This document shows, piece after piece, positions 55,140-63,443 of a stretch of 64,000 nt of DNA. The notes under the pieces were generated by a model. It saw only the letters and a list, made by a program, of their open reading frames with translations. It searched no databases and had not been told where the DNA came from. The DNA lies in NCBI GenBank assembly GCA_018223035.1, contig JAAEZD010000008.1, forward strand, positions 1 through 64,000. The letters run 5' to 3'. The DNA comes from Heliomarina sp018223035. Its GTDB lineage: Bacteria; Pseudomonadota; Alphaproteobacteria; Rhodobacterales; Rhodobacteraceae. The stretch's first letter is position 1. Each line of letters starts with the position of its first letter. Both the position numbers and the translations under genes were made by a program.

Positions 55140-55169
55140 CACAATGCGGCGCCGAGGCGCCGCATTGTG
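55140..55169. terminator. Perfect 13-bp hairpin between converging genes
   Basis: CACAATGCGGCGC / GCGCCGCATTGTG with loop CGAG lies between the membrane protein stop and the corrinoid gene stop. There is no T run, so it may protect RNA ends or act as a rho-assisted terminator. Confidence 0.55.
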
Positions 55170-55175
55170 GCCTGA

Positions 55176-55874
55176 TCAGGCGTTCATCTGGTTGTGACGA
55201 CGACCGACAAAATCCTTGGCGGTTTCCACGGCCACGGCCGCGTCCCGGCAATAGGCGTCCGCGCCGATTGCTTTGCCGAATTCTTCGTTCAGCGGCGCGC
55301 CACCTACGAGAACGATGTAATCGTCGCGCTTGCCCTGTTCGACCAGCGTATCGATCACGACCTTCATGTAGGGCATCGTGGTGGTCAAAAGGGCCGACAT
55401 GCCGAGGATGTCAGGCTGTTCTTTTTCCAGCGCTTCAAGGTAGCTTTCGACCGGGTTGTTGATGCCCAGATCGACCACTTCGAAACCTGCGCCTTCCATC
55501 ATCATGGAAACGAGGTTTTTGCCGATGTCGTGAATGTCGCCCTTCACCGTGCCGATCACCATCTTGCCGACTCGCGGTGCACCGGTTTCGGCCAGCAGCG
55601 GCTTGAGAATCGCCATCCCGCCCTTCATCGCGTTGGCGGCAAGCAGCACCTCGGGCACGAACAGGATACCGTCACGGAAATCCGCGCCGACGATGGTCAT
55701 GCCGCCGACAAGCGCTTCGGTCAGGATCTTGTAGGGGGCCCAGCCACGTTCGAGAAGGATGTTGACGCCTTCCTCGATCTCTTCCCTGAGACCGTCGTAG
55801 AGGTCGTCGAACATCTGTTGGACAAGCTCTTCGTCGTCAAGTTCCGAGAGAATGATATCGTCATCTTCCGACAT
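55176..55874 (-). CDS. Methyltransferase-type corrinoid (B12-binding) protein
   Basis: The 232-residue protein has an N-terminal cap domain (VQQMFDDLYDGLREEIEEGVN, ~18-95) and a B12-binding Rossmann domain with the base-off motif KGDIHDIGKN (His115 ligand), MSALLTTTMPYMK and VGGAPL. This is the layout of MtbC/MttC-type corrinoid proteins and of the B12 module of methionine synthase. The acidic start (MSEDDDIILSELDDEELV) is unusual. It may be part of a split methionine synthase or of methylamine/betaine demethylation; neighbours do not decide. Confidence 0.88.
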   Translation of the reverse strand: MSEDDDIILSELDDEELVQQMFDDLYDGLREEIEEGVNILLERGWAPYKILTEALVGGMTIVGADFRDGILFVPEVLLAANAMKGGMAILKPLLAETGAPRVGKMVIGTVKGDIHDIGKNLVSMMMEGAGFEVVDLGINNPVESYLEALEKEQPDILGMSALLTTTMPYMKVVIDTLVEQGKRDDYIVLVGGAPLNEEFGKAIGADAYCRDAAVAVETAKDFVGRRHNQMNA

Positions 55875-55889
55875 GGGCGAAACCTTGAT

Positions 55890-56099
55890 TTAACGTGAGG
55901 CGACATGCCCCGCGATTTCCCGCTTTTTGCGCGAACCGAAGAATGCGGCTGTAATATTTGCGACACTGATCGCTTCGCTTCCGACCAATCTTCTTATTGA
56001 CCGATCGAGGTAATCAAGTTGTTTATCCGTGCCACCCGAATTATTGCGTTTGTTCGCTATTTGTTCTAAATGTTTGAGCATGTCGGCATCAGTTCCCAT
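55890..56099 (-). CDS. Possible small hypothetical protein upstream of the corrinoid gene
   Basis: A 69-codon frame ends 15 bp before the corrinoid start on the same strand and overlaps the start of the divergent radical SAM gene by 20 bp. The product is basic and hydrophilic, with no recognised domain and no clear ribosome-binding site. The DNA is AT-rich like intergenic sequence. It may be non-coding leader. Confidence 0.22.
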   Translation of the reverse strand: MGTDADMLKHLEQIANKRNNSGGTDKQLDYLDRSIRRLVGSEAISVANITAAFFGSRKKREIAGHVASR

Positions 56100-57159
56100 T
56101 CAGCCCGAGCGTCGAAAGGCGCGTGGCGCGCCCAGCAATCAGCCAGGCCGGTATGAGCTTGGGCGCACAGATACTTGGGATGGTTGGGATATTCCAGAAC
56201 CCTTGCCCGCCTTCAAGACGCAGGTGACGATGGAGCAGGTGCGAAGTCTGATCACCTACAACCGCTCGCCGGATCTGTCCTTTGACCGTTCGATCAACCC
56301 ATATCGGGGCTGCGAGCACGGCTGCATCTATTGTTTTGCGCGGCCGACGCATGCCTATCTGGGCTTGTCCGCAGGTCTTGATTTTGAAACCCGGCTGATC
56401 GCGCGACCGAATGCGGCCGAAACGCTTCGCAAAGAGCTGCGGGCAAAGCGCTATCAGGTGGCACCGATCGCCATCGGGACGAATACCGATCCCTACCAGC
56501 CCGTCGAAGCGAAGCATCGCATCATGCGTGACTGCCTTGAGGTCCTGTCCGAATTCCGGCACCCGGTTGCGATCGTCACCAAAGGCGCATTGATCGAAAG
56601 AGACCTCGATCTCCTTGCGCCCATGGCGGAGCTTGGCTTGCTGCGAGTCGGCATATCTCTGACAACACTGGACCCGGATCTGTCACGACGAATGGAACCG
56701 CGGGCACCGGGTCCGGAGCGGCGGTTGAGAATCATCGAGACCTTGTCGCGCGCGGGTATTCCGGTGCGGGTCATGACCTCGCCCCTTGTGCCGGGGCTGA
56801 CCGATCACGAACTGGAAAACATGCTCAAGGCGGCAAAGGAGGCCGGGGCGGTCGCGGCAAGCTGGATCATGCTGCGTCTGCCGCGCGAGGTTTCGGGCTT
56901 GTGGCAGGAATGGCTTGCCGAACATCAGCCGGGCAGGGCCGCCAAGGTCATGGCCCGCCTGCGCGAAATGCACGGCGGCAAGGATTACGATCCCCGCTGG
57001 TCCCATCGGATGCGTGGCGAGGGGATCTATGCAGAGATGATTGCAAAGCGGTTCACGGCGGCAGCTTCTCGGCTGGGTCTTGATGAAAAGCAGCCCGGTT
57101 TGCGAACCGATTTGTTTCGTCTGCCACCGCAAGCAGGCGATCAGCTGGACCTATTCTGA
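56080..57159 (+). CDS. PA0069-family radical SAM protein (SplB-like)
   Basis: The 359-residue protein has the radical SAM cluster motif GCEHGCIYCFARPTHAYLG (Cys78, Cys82, Cys85) and the following SPASM-free TIM barrel (IAIGTNTDPYQPVEA, VAIVTKGALIERDLDLL, VGISLTTLDPDLSRRMEPRAP). It belongs to the group related to spore photoproduct lyase, common in proteobacteria and without known substrate. ATG 56080 is chosen over an upstream GTG. It overlaps the HD gene end by 9 bp, convergent. Confidence 0.87.
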   Translation: MSASVPIQPERRKARGAPSNQPGRYELGRTDTWDGWDIPEPLPAFKTQVTMEQVRSLITYNRSPDLSFDRSINPYRGCEHGCIYCFARPTHAYLGLSAGLDFETRLIARPNAAETLRKELRAKRYQVAPIAIGTNTDPYQPVEAKHRIMRDCLEVLSEFRHPVAIVTKGALIERDLDLLAPMAELGLLRVGISLTTLDPDLSRRMEPRAPGPERRLRIIETLSRAGIPVRVMTSPLVPGLTDHELENMLKAAKEAGAVAASWIMLRLPREVSGLWQEWLAEHQPGRAAKVMARLREMHGGKDYDPRWSHRMRGEGIYAEMIAKRFTAAASRLGLDEKQPGLRTDLFRLPPQAGDQLDLF

Positions 57160-57744
57160 GGAGCTAGCGTTTTTGTCGAAAAATGCTGCGAGCTTTGGGC
57201 GCAGCCAGTGCCAGAGTCCGGGGGCGCCCGCGCTTATCGGCGTGCCGACCCGCTGATCAAGCTGGTCGAGCGTGACGTTATACTCAGCCCATGTGCCGCC
57301 GCCATTCGCCAGATTGGCTACGGGCGTCTGCACCCGGTCGATTGCCTTGGCAAAACGCGCATCCGGAGTCTCGGCAGCTTCGAATTCCCGCCAGATCTCA
57401 AGATATTCCTGCGCCTGATCCTCTGGCAAAAGGCCAAAGAGCCGTTCGGCGGCGGCTTCTTCCTTGGCCGCCATGGCTGCGTGATCGACCGTGCCATGAA
57501 TGGGGGCGTCACCCGCGTCGATCTCGACGATGTCGTGCAGCAGAAGCATCCGCAGAACGCGCGCTACACTGACCTCGGGCCCGGCATGTTCGCCAAGGAC
57601 CATCGCGTAAAGCATGATATGCCAGCTGTGTTCCGCCGAGTTTTCGCGGCGCGACCCGTCGATGAGGCGCGAGGCTCTCAGCACGGACTTAAGCTTGTCC
57701 GCCTCTTTCAGGAAAGCGATCTGCGCTTCGATTCGCTCGCTCAT
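57151..57744 (-). CDS. HD-domain phosphohydrolase (YfbR/HDDC2-like)
   Basis: The 197-residue protein carries the HD motif His39 (NSAEHSWH), His70-Asp71 (LLLHDIVEIDAGD) and a downstream Asp (AKAIDRVQT). Together with the ETPDARFAK segment this fits 5'-deoxyribonucleotidases of the YfbR/HDDC2 group. It is followed upstream on the same strand by a small conserved gene and a hydrolase, forming a likely operon of three. Confidence 0.85.
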   Translation of the reverse strand: MSERIEAQIAFLKEADKLKSVLRASRLIDGSRRENSAEHSWHIMLYAMVLGEHAGPEVSVARVLRMLLLHDIVEIDAGDAPIHGTVDHAAMAAKEEAAAERLFGLLPEDQAQEYLEIWREFEAAETPDARFAKAIDRVQTPVANLANGGGTWAEYNVTLDQLDQRVGTPISAGAPGLWHWLRPKLAAFFDKNASSSE

Positions 57745-57750
57745 CCGCCG

Positions 57751-57993
57751 TTATCCCGGCGCCTGACCGGTCGCCTTGTCGCGAGAGATCGCCAGTTTTT
57801 CCTCGAGAAAGCGGCGGGCCGTCACCTCGGCCAGCCGTACCCGGATTTCCGTCAGATACGCTTCTTCTAGCGTCTGCGAGGATGCGCCGAGAACGGCCGC
57901 GACTTCGGTGTAGAGCCGGTCTTCGCCCGTCTCTTTCATCGCGGCCATCGTGTCGTCGGCCAGTCTGGAGGCGATTGTCTCGACGCTCGACAT
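57751..57993 (-). CDS. Small conserved hypothetical protein (80 aa)
   Basis: An 80-residue, mostly helical acidic protein (TIASRLADDTMAAMKETGED, EAYLTEIRVRLAEVTARRFL). It lies 1 bp after the hydrolase stop and 6 bp before the HD gene, so it is clearly in the operon. I do not recognise the family; related small proteins are common in Rhodobacteraceae. Confidence 0.65.
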   Translation of the reverse strand: MSSVETIASRLADDTMAAMKETGEDRLYTEVAAVLGASSQTLEEAYLTEIRVRLAEVTARRFLEEKLAISRDKATGQAPG

Positions 57994-57994
57994 A

Positions 57995-58648
57995 TCAGCG
58001 AGTGGTTTCAGTCAGGCGGCGTTTCACGTAGTCCGACACCGTGCCGATCATCGTATCCATATGCTGATCCTGGAAAAAATGATCCGCTCCAGGCACTTCT
58101 TCATGGGTTATCGTGATGCCTTTTTGCTCGTGCAGCTTGGAGACAAGCGAAACGGTATCCGCAGGCGGCGCGACACGGTCGGCGCTGCCGTTGATGATAA
58201 GGCCCGAAGACGGGCAGGGGGCGAGGAACGAGAAATCGTACATGTTCGCCGGCGGGCTGACCGAGATGAACCCGGTGATTTCCGGACGGCGCATCAGCAG
58301 CTGCATGCCGATCCACGCCCCGAAAGAGAACCCGGCAACCCAGCAATGCTTGGAGTTGTTGTTCATCGATTGCAGGTAGTCTAGCGCCGACGCCGCATCG
58401 GACAATTCACCGATGCCCTGATCATACTCACCCTGGCTGCGTCCGACGCCACGGAAATTGAAGCGCAGCACGGTAAAGCCCATGTTGTAAAACGCGTAGT
58501 GCAGGTTATAGACGACCTTGTTGTTCATCGTCCCGCCGAATTGGGGATGCGGATGCAATACGATGGCGATGGGGGCGTCTTTTTCTTTTTGCGGGTGATA
58601 GCGGCCTTCCAGGCGGCCTTCGGGTCCGGGAAAAATGACCTCGGGCAT
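57995..58648 (-). CDS. Alpha/beta hydrolase
   Basis: The 217-residue protein has HPHPQFGGTMNNKVV (oxyanion region), RFNFRGVGRSQGEYD, the nucleophile elbow GFSFGAWIG (Ser), an Asp in NGSADRVAPP and the catalytic His in GADHFFQDQ. It is of the short alpha/beta hydrolase type seen with a dienelactone-hydrolase-like fold. ATG 58648 gives the family start. The substrate is unknown. It is the first gene of the minus-strand trio and divergent from iscR. Confidence 0.85.
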   Translation of the reverse strand: MPEVIFPGPEGRLEGRYHPQKEKDAPIAIVLHPHPQFGGTMNNKVVYNLHYAFYNMGFTVLRFNFRGVGRSQGEYDQGIGELSDAASALDYLQSMNNNSKHCWVAGFSFGAWIGMQLLMRRPEITGFISVSPPANMYDFSFLAPCPSSGLIINGSADRVAPPADTVSLVSKLHEQKGITITHEEVPGADHFFQDQHMDTMIGTVSDYVKRRLTETTR

Positions 58649-58831
58649 GGGCAGTTGGATCCTGTCTCTTTTCGACCAGGCGTCGCGCGGCATTCTTGAC
58701 GAATTCGCTAGGGCACCTTAGAACGGTTCTAATTCTGTGGGCGGGAGACCCCCGCATCGTCATGGCAAATACGCACTGCTTAGGGAAACGTCAATGTTTT
58801 CGCGTTGCAGCTCAGATTTGGAGAAGATCGG

Positions 58832-59290
58832 GTGAAACTTTCTACCAAGGGAAGATACGCGATGGTCGCGCTTGCGGATATCGCGCTGCAACCGGAAGGC
58901 ACTCTGGTGAACCTCAGCGACATCTCGCATCGGCAAAAAATTTCTCTGCCTTATCTCGAGCAGCTTTTTGTCAAATTACGTCGTCGCGAGCTTGTCACAT
59001 CTGTTCGCGGACCCGGCGGCGGCTATCGCCTTGCGCGCCCGGCATCCGACATTCGCATCGTCGAAGTGCTGGCGGCGGTCGATGAAACCGTGGACGCCAT
59101 GCACAAGGGCGCGGGCGCTTCGGGCGGATCCTCTGGCAGTCGGGCGCAATCGCTGACGAACCGGCTCTGGCAGGGACTCAGCGCCCATGTTTACGTGTTC
59201 CTGCACCAGACCCGCCTTTCCGATGTCGTCACGAATGAATTGGCGCCTTGTCCGGCTGTGCCGGGGCTGTTCGATGTTGTTGACGAATAA
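58832..59290 (+). CDS. iscR: Rrf2-family regulator IscR, single-cysteine type
   Basis: The 152-residue regulator has the winged helix (KLSTKGRYAMVALADIALQ, LPYLEQLFVKLRRRELV, SVRGPGGGYRLARP) of IscR. The three cluster cysteines of the E. coli protein are absent; only Cys140 (NELAPCPAVPG) remains. A single-cysteine IscR is known from Rhodobacter sphaeroides. GTG 58832 with GGAG upstream is the likely start. It heads the desulfurase-suf operon and should regulate it by iron/cluster status. Confidence 0.9.
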   Translation: MKLSTKGRYAMVALADIALQPEGTLVNLSDISHRQKISLPYLEQLFVKLRRRELVTSVRGPGGGYRLARPASDIRIVEVLAAVDETVDAMHKGAGASGGSSGSRAQSLTNRLWQGLSAHVYVFLHQTRLSDVVTNELAPCPAVPGLFDVVDE

Positions 59291-59332
59291 TCCTGAACTT
59301 GTCGCAATGCAGGCAACGCCAATGGGGGCGCG

Positions 59333-60376
59333 GTGAAACGCATCTATCTTGATCATAACGCGACAGCGCCACTGCGTCCTGAGGCGCGGGCGGCGATGAT
59401 CGAGGCGATGGATATCGTCGGGAACCCGTCCTCCGTCCATGCCGAGGGCCGCACTGCGAAATCGCTGGTCGAACGGGCGCGGGCACAGGTGGCGAGTGCC
59501 TTTGGCGCGGACGGTGCAGACATCGTATTCACCTCAAGCGCGACCGAAGCGGCGGCGCTTGCCTGCGCGGGGCGCGATCTGCACGGCGGGGACATAGAAC
59601 ATGATGCGGTTGGCGCCTGGATCACGGCGGATCTGCCTGTTGCTTCGGATGGGCAGGTAAGCGTTACGGATCCGGGCAACACAGTGCTTCAAGTAGCAAA
59701 TTCTGAAACCGGTGTTGTTCAAAAGCTGCCATCGGGGCTGGCTGTCACGGACGCGACACAGGCTTTTGGCAAACTGCCCGTGGCCTTCAACTGGCTTGAG
59801 ACCGAGATGGCGCTTGTCTCCGCTCATAAACTTGGCGGACCGAAAGGCGTAGGCGCACTTGTGGTCAAGCGCGGCACCGAGGTCGAGGCACGGATTCGTG
59901 GTGGCGGTCAGGAAATGGGCCGACGCTCGGGGACAGAGAACGTCATCGGCATCGCTGGTTTTGCCGCCGCGGCCGAAGCTGCAGCGCGCGAACTGGCCGA
60001 TGGTGCGTGGGAACGAGTGGCTGAACTTAGAAATATTCTAGAAAAGGCACTTGAGGCTTCGGCAAAGAACATTATTTTTGTCGGGAAAGAGTCGCCGCGC
60101 TTGCCGAACACGTCATGTCTTGCCGTGCCCGGCTGGAAAGGCGAAACGCAAGTCATGCAGATGGATCTGGCCGGATTCGCAATCAGCGCCGGTTCCGCCT
60201 GTTCCAGCGGAAAAGTTCGGGCGAGCCGAGTGTTACGCGCGATGGGATACGACGAAGAAACAGCGTCGAGTGCCATACGTGTATCGCTTGGCACGGACAC
60301 GACGGAAGAAGACATATCACGCTTTGTCGATGCGTGGCTGAGCAAGGAAAAGAAACATCACGCGCGCGTTGCGTGA
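59333..60376 (+). CDS. Cysteine desulfurase (NifS/IscS-like, short form)
   Basis: The 347-residue PLP enzyme starts KRIYLDHNATAPLRPEARAAM. It has PLP-lysine Lys166 (VSAHKLGGPKGVGAL), RSGTENVIGI and the sulfur-carrying Cys290 (SAGSACSSGK). It is about 55 residues shorter than typical IscS, with a truncated region between the N-terminal motif and Lys166. GTG is the start codon. It lies 42 bp after iscR and 16 bp before sufB, so it is the sulfur donor of this operon. Confidence 0.9.
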   Translation: MKRIYLDHNATAPLRPEARAAMIEAMDIVGNPSSVHAEGRTAKSLVERARAQVASAFGADGADIVFTSSATEAAALACAGRDLHGGDIEHDAVGAWITADLPVASDGQVSVTDPGNTVLQVANSETGVVQKLPSGLAVTDATQAFGKLPVAFNWLETEMALVSAHKLGGPKGVGALVVKRGTEVEARIRGGGQEMGRRSGTENVIGIAGFAAAAEAAARELADGAWERVAELRNILEKALEASAKNIIFVGKESPRLPNTSCLAVPGWKGETQVMQMDLAGFAISAGSACSSGKVRASRVLRAMGYDEETASSAIRVSLGTDTTEEDISRFVDAWLSKEKKHHARVA

Positions 60377-60392
60377 GGTTAGGAGAGACCAG

Positions 60393-61916
60393 ATGGCCGC
60401 ATTGGACCAGACACAGGTAAAGGAAGGCGTCGACCAGGATACGGTTGACGCAGTACGCGAGGTCGGCGGTGCGTATAAACACGGCTGGAACACCGATATC
60501 GAGATGGAGTACGCGCCCAAGGGCCTGACCCCCGATATCGTCCGCCTGATTTCTGAAAAGAACGATGAGCCCGCGTGGATGACCGAATGGCGTCTTGAGG
60601 CTTATGAACGCTGGCTGACCAAGAAAGAACCCGACTGGGCGATGGTCGACTATCCTGAAATTGACTTTCAGGACCAGTATTATTACGCACGTCCCAAGTC
60701 GATGGAGGTCAAGCCGAAGTCGCTGGACGAGGTAGATCCCAAGTTGCTGGCGACCTATGAAAAACTCGGCATTCCGCTCAAGGAACAGATGATCCTCGCG
60801 GGCGTCGAGGGGGCCGAGGAAGCGCCCGCCGAAGGGCGCAAGGTCGCGGTGGATGCCGTGTTCGATTCGGTTTCCTTGGGTACGACGTTCCAGGCCGAGT
60901 TGAAAAAGGCAGGCGTGATCTTCTGCTCGATCTCGGAAGCGATCCGCGAATACCCGGATCTGGTCAAGAAGTACCTCGGCTCGGTCGTGCCGGTTTCGGA
61001 CAACTTCTATGCCACGTTGAACTCGGCGGTCTTCTCGGACGGCTCGTTCGTCTACGTGCCGCCGGGCGTGCGTTGCCCGATGGAGCTGAGCACCTATTTC
61101 CGGATCAATGCCGAGAATACGGGTCAGTTCGAGCGTACACTGATCATCGCGGACAAGGGTTCCTACGTGTCCTATCTCGAAGGTTGCACGGCACCGGCCC
61201 GCGATATCGCGCAGCTGCACGCGGCTGTGGTCGAGATCATCGTCGAGGAAGACGCCGAGGTGAAATACTCCACGGTGCAAAACTGGTATCCCGGCGATGA
61301 AAACGGCAAGGGCGGGATCTACAATTTCGTGACCAAGCGTGCCGATTGCCGGGGCGACCGTGCCAAGGTGATGTGGACGCAGGTGGAGACCGGTTCGGCC
61401 GTGACGTGGAAATACCCGTCCTGCATCCTGCGTGGCGATGACAGCCAGGGCGAGTTCTATTCGATCGCCATCGCGAACAACTACCAGCAGGCCGATACGG
61501 GCACCAAGATGATCCACCTTGGCAAGAACACCAAGAGCCGGATCGTGTCCAAAGGCATCAGCGCGGGCCATGCGCAGAACACCTACCGCGGGCTGGTTTC
61601 CATGCATCCCAAAGCCCAGAACGCACGCAATTACACGCAATGCGACAGTCTTCTGATCGGCGATCAATGCGGGGCGCATACGGTGCCTTACATCGAGGTC
61701 AAGAACAACTCGGCTCGGGTCGAACACGAGGCGACGACCTCGAAAGTGGACGATGACCAGATGTTCTATTGTCGGTCGCGTGGCATGGACGAGGAAGAAG
61801 CCGTGGCGCTTGTCGTGAACGGTTTCTGCAAGGATGTGCTGCAGGCGCTGCCGATGGAGTTCGCGATGGAAGCGCAGCAGCTTGTTGCGATCTCACTGGA
61901 AGGGTCCGTCGGGTAA
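60393..61916 (+). CDS. sufB: Fe-S cluster scaffold protein SufB
   Basis: The 507-residue scaffold subunit has the family signatures FCSISEAIREYPDLVKKYLG, DGSFVYVPPGVRCPMELSTYF, YLEGCTAPA, SRIVSKGISAGHAQNTYRGL and MFYCRSRGMDEEEAVALVVNGF. AGGAGAG is upstream of the ATG. It forms the SufBCD complex with SufC and SufD downstream. Two AT-rich hairpins follow its stop. Confidence 0.95.
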   Translation: MAALDQTQVKEGVDQDTVDAVREVGGAYKHGWNTDIEMEYAPKGLTPDIVRLISEKNDEPAWMTEWRLEAYERWLTKKEPDWAMVDYPEIDFQDQYYYARPKSMEVKPKSLDEVDPKLLATYEKLGIPLKEQMILAGVEGAEEAPAEGRKVAVDAVFDSVSLGTTFQAELKKAGVIFCSISEAIREYPDLVKKYLGSVVPVSDNFYATLNSAVFSDGSFVYVPPGVRCPMELSTYFRINAENTGQFERTLIIADKGSYVSYLEGCTAPARDIAQLHAAVVEIIVEEDAEVKYSTVQNWYPGDENGKGGIYNFVTKRADCRGDRAKVMWTQVETGSAVTWKYPSCILRGDDSQGEFYSIAIANNYQQADTGTKMIHLGKNTKSRIVSKGISAGHAQNTYRGLVSMHPKAQNARNYTQCDSLLIGDQCGAHTVPYIEVKNNSARVEHEATTSKVDDDQMFYCRSRGMDEEEAVALVVNGFCKDVLQALPMEFAMEAQQLVAISLEGSVG

Positions 61917-61959
61917 AAATCTTCTCGAAGATTTTTGGCAAATTTTTCGAAAAAATTTG
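61915..61959 (+). terminator. Two consecutive AT-rich hairpins after sufB
   Basis: AAAAATCTTC / GAAGATTTTT (61915-61936) and CAAATTTTT / AAAAATTTG (61939-61959) occur back to back just at the sufB stop. They could attenuate transcription into the rest of the operon or set RNA processing. No GC-rich stem is present. Confidence 0.5.
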
Positions 61960-62111
61960 TCCCGCCGTCTGGACGATGCCGAGGAAGCGTCTGATGCCCA
62001 ATGGGATCATGGATAACAGCTTGCAAATGCTGGCCGTACGAGCGTCAAACTCGCGTCAGATTTCCTGCGCAGGGTTCGCTTCAACGCGACCTGTTCGGGA
62101 ATACCTGTGCC

Positions 62112-62594
62112 ATGGAAGAAAGCTATCAGAAACAGCAGTTCGAGGCACGTCTGGAACGTATAAGGACGCGCGAACCCGAGCCGCATGTCGCCGCGAATAC
62201 GGGCAGCCAGACCAAGCTGCCTTCGGGCGCAACCCGCAGAAGGGTGCCGTTCGAATGCATTCTGGCATTCGTGACGGGATTACTCGTGCTGCTCGCAGCC
62301 AATGTGATTTCGTTTCAGACACAGGGCGAAACCAGCTTCTTTCTCAAGATATTGGGCACGGTCGGTCCCTTTGCGATCGCCGGCGCCCTGTTGTTCGTCA
62401 TCATGATCGGGCTGGGGATGCGCGACAAGCCGCATGTTATCGGGCTCGCCGCCGGTTTGGCTGCTATGTATCTGGGCGAAGCCTATCTCGCCTGGCTGTT
62501 GCCGGATCTCTGGATGGCGCTCTATTCGCCCGAACATCTGGACTACATGCTGATACAGGCGGGTTTGCGCACGCCACCGATTGTTTCCTACTGA
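62112..62594 (+). CDS. Membrane protein inserted in the suf operon
   Basis: The 160-residue protein has a polar N-terminal ~55 residues (EESYQKQQFEARLERIRT) and three or four membrane helices from residue ~62 onward. ATG 62112 is chosen since the ORF leader has no coding features. It lies between sufB and sufC and is not part of the usual suf set; its role is unknown. Confidence 0.65.
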   Translation: MEESYQKQQFEARLERIRTREPEPHVAANTGSQTKLPSGATRRRVPFECILAFVTGLLVLLAANVISFQTQGETSFFLKILGTVGPFAIAGALLFVIMIGLGMRDKPHVIGLAAGLAAMYLGEAYLAWLLPDLWMALYSPEHLDYMLIQAGLRTPPIVSY

Positions 62595-62687
62595 CTTGTC
62601 TCGCCGCTCCACTGCGGCGAGAAGAACTGAACGCAACTTTGCCCCGTGTATCCCAGGATGCGCGGGTGCCAGCCGTATGAGAGAAAA

Positions 62688-63443
62688 ATGCTCGAAATCA
62701 AAAACCTGCACGTAAAACTCGAAGAAGAAGACAAGCAGATCCTGAAGGGTGTCGATCTTTCGGTGGAAGCCGGAAAGGTTCATGCCATCATGGGACCGAA
62801 CGGGTCAGGCAAGTCGACGCTTTCCTATGTGCTGTCCGGCCGCGACGGCTATGAGGTCACCGAAGGTTCGGCGATGCTGGAAGGGCAGGATCTTCTGGAT
62901 CTTGAGCCTGAAGAGCGCGCTGCCGCCGGTCTTTTCCTTGCGTTCCAGTATCCGGTCGAAATTCCGGGCGTCGGCAACATGACCTTCTTGCGGACGGCCG
63001 TGAACGCGCAGCGCAAGGCGCGGGGCGAAGAGGAAATGAACGCAACCGACTTCCTCAAGCTCGTGCGTGCGCGCGCAAAAGAACTCAAGATCGACGCCGA
63101 GATGCTGAAACGCCCGGTCAACGTCGGCTTCTCCGGCGGTGAAAAGAAGCGTAACGAAGTGCTTCAGATGGCGATGCTGGAACCCAAGATGTGTATCCTC
63201 GACGAAACCGACTCCGGTCTCGACGTGGATGCGATGAAGCTTGTCGCCGATGGCGTGAATGCGCTGCGCTCCGAGGGGCGCGGATTTCTGGTGATCACCC
63301 ACTACCAGCGTCTGCTGGATCACATCAAACCGGACGTCGTGCATATCATGTCCGACGGGCGCATCATTAAATCCGGCGGTCCCGAACTGGCGCTGGAAGT
63401 CGAACATAACGGCTATGCTGACATCCTGAACGAGGTGGTCTGA
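62688..63443 (+). CDS. sufC: Fe-S assembly ATPase SufC
   Basis: The 251-residue ABC-type ATPase has Walker A GPNGSGKSTLSYVL (~36-49), the signature FSGGEKKRNEVLQMA, Walker B MCILDETDSGLD and H-loop ITHYQR. It drives SufBCD conformational change in cluster assembly. Its stop shares one base with the sufD ATG (TGATG). Confidence 0.95.
   Translation: MLEIKNLHVKLEEEDKQILKGVDLSVEAGKVHAIMGPNGSGKSTLSYVLSGRDGYEVTEGSAMLEGQDLLDLEPEERAAAGLFLAFQYPVEIPGVGNMTFLRTAVNAQRKARGEEEMNATDFLKLVRARAKELKIDAEMLKRPVNVGFSGGEKKRNEVLQMAMLEPKMCILDETDSGLDVDAMKLVADGVNALRSEGRGFLVITHYQRLLDHIKPDVVHIMSDGRIIKSGGPELALEVEHNGYADILNEVV

Noticed and set aside
61995..62075. Possible tRNA remnant before the membrane protein gene of the suf operon
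   Set aside because: One frame gave a peptide reminiscent of tRNA shadows, but no acceptor stem, D-arm or proper T-arm can be folded.
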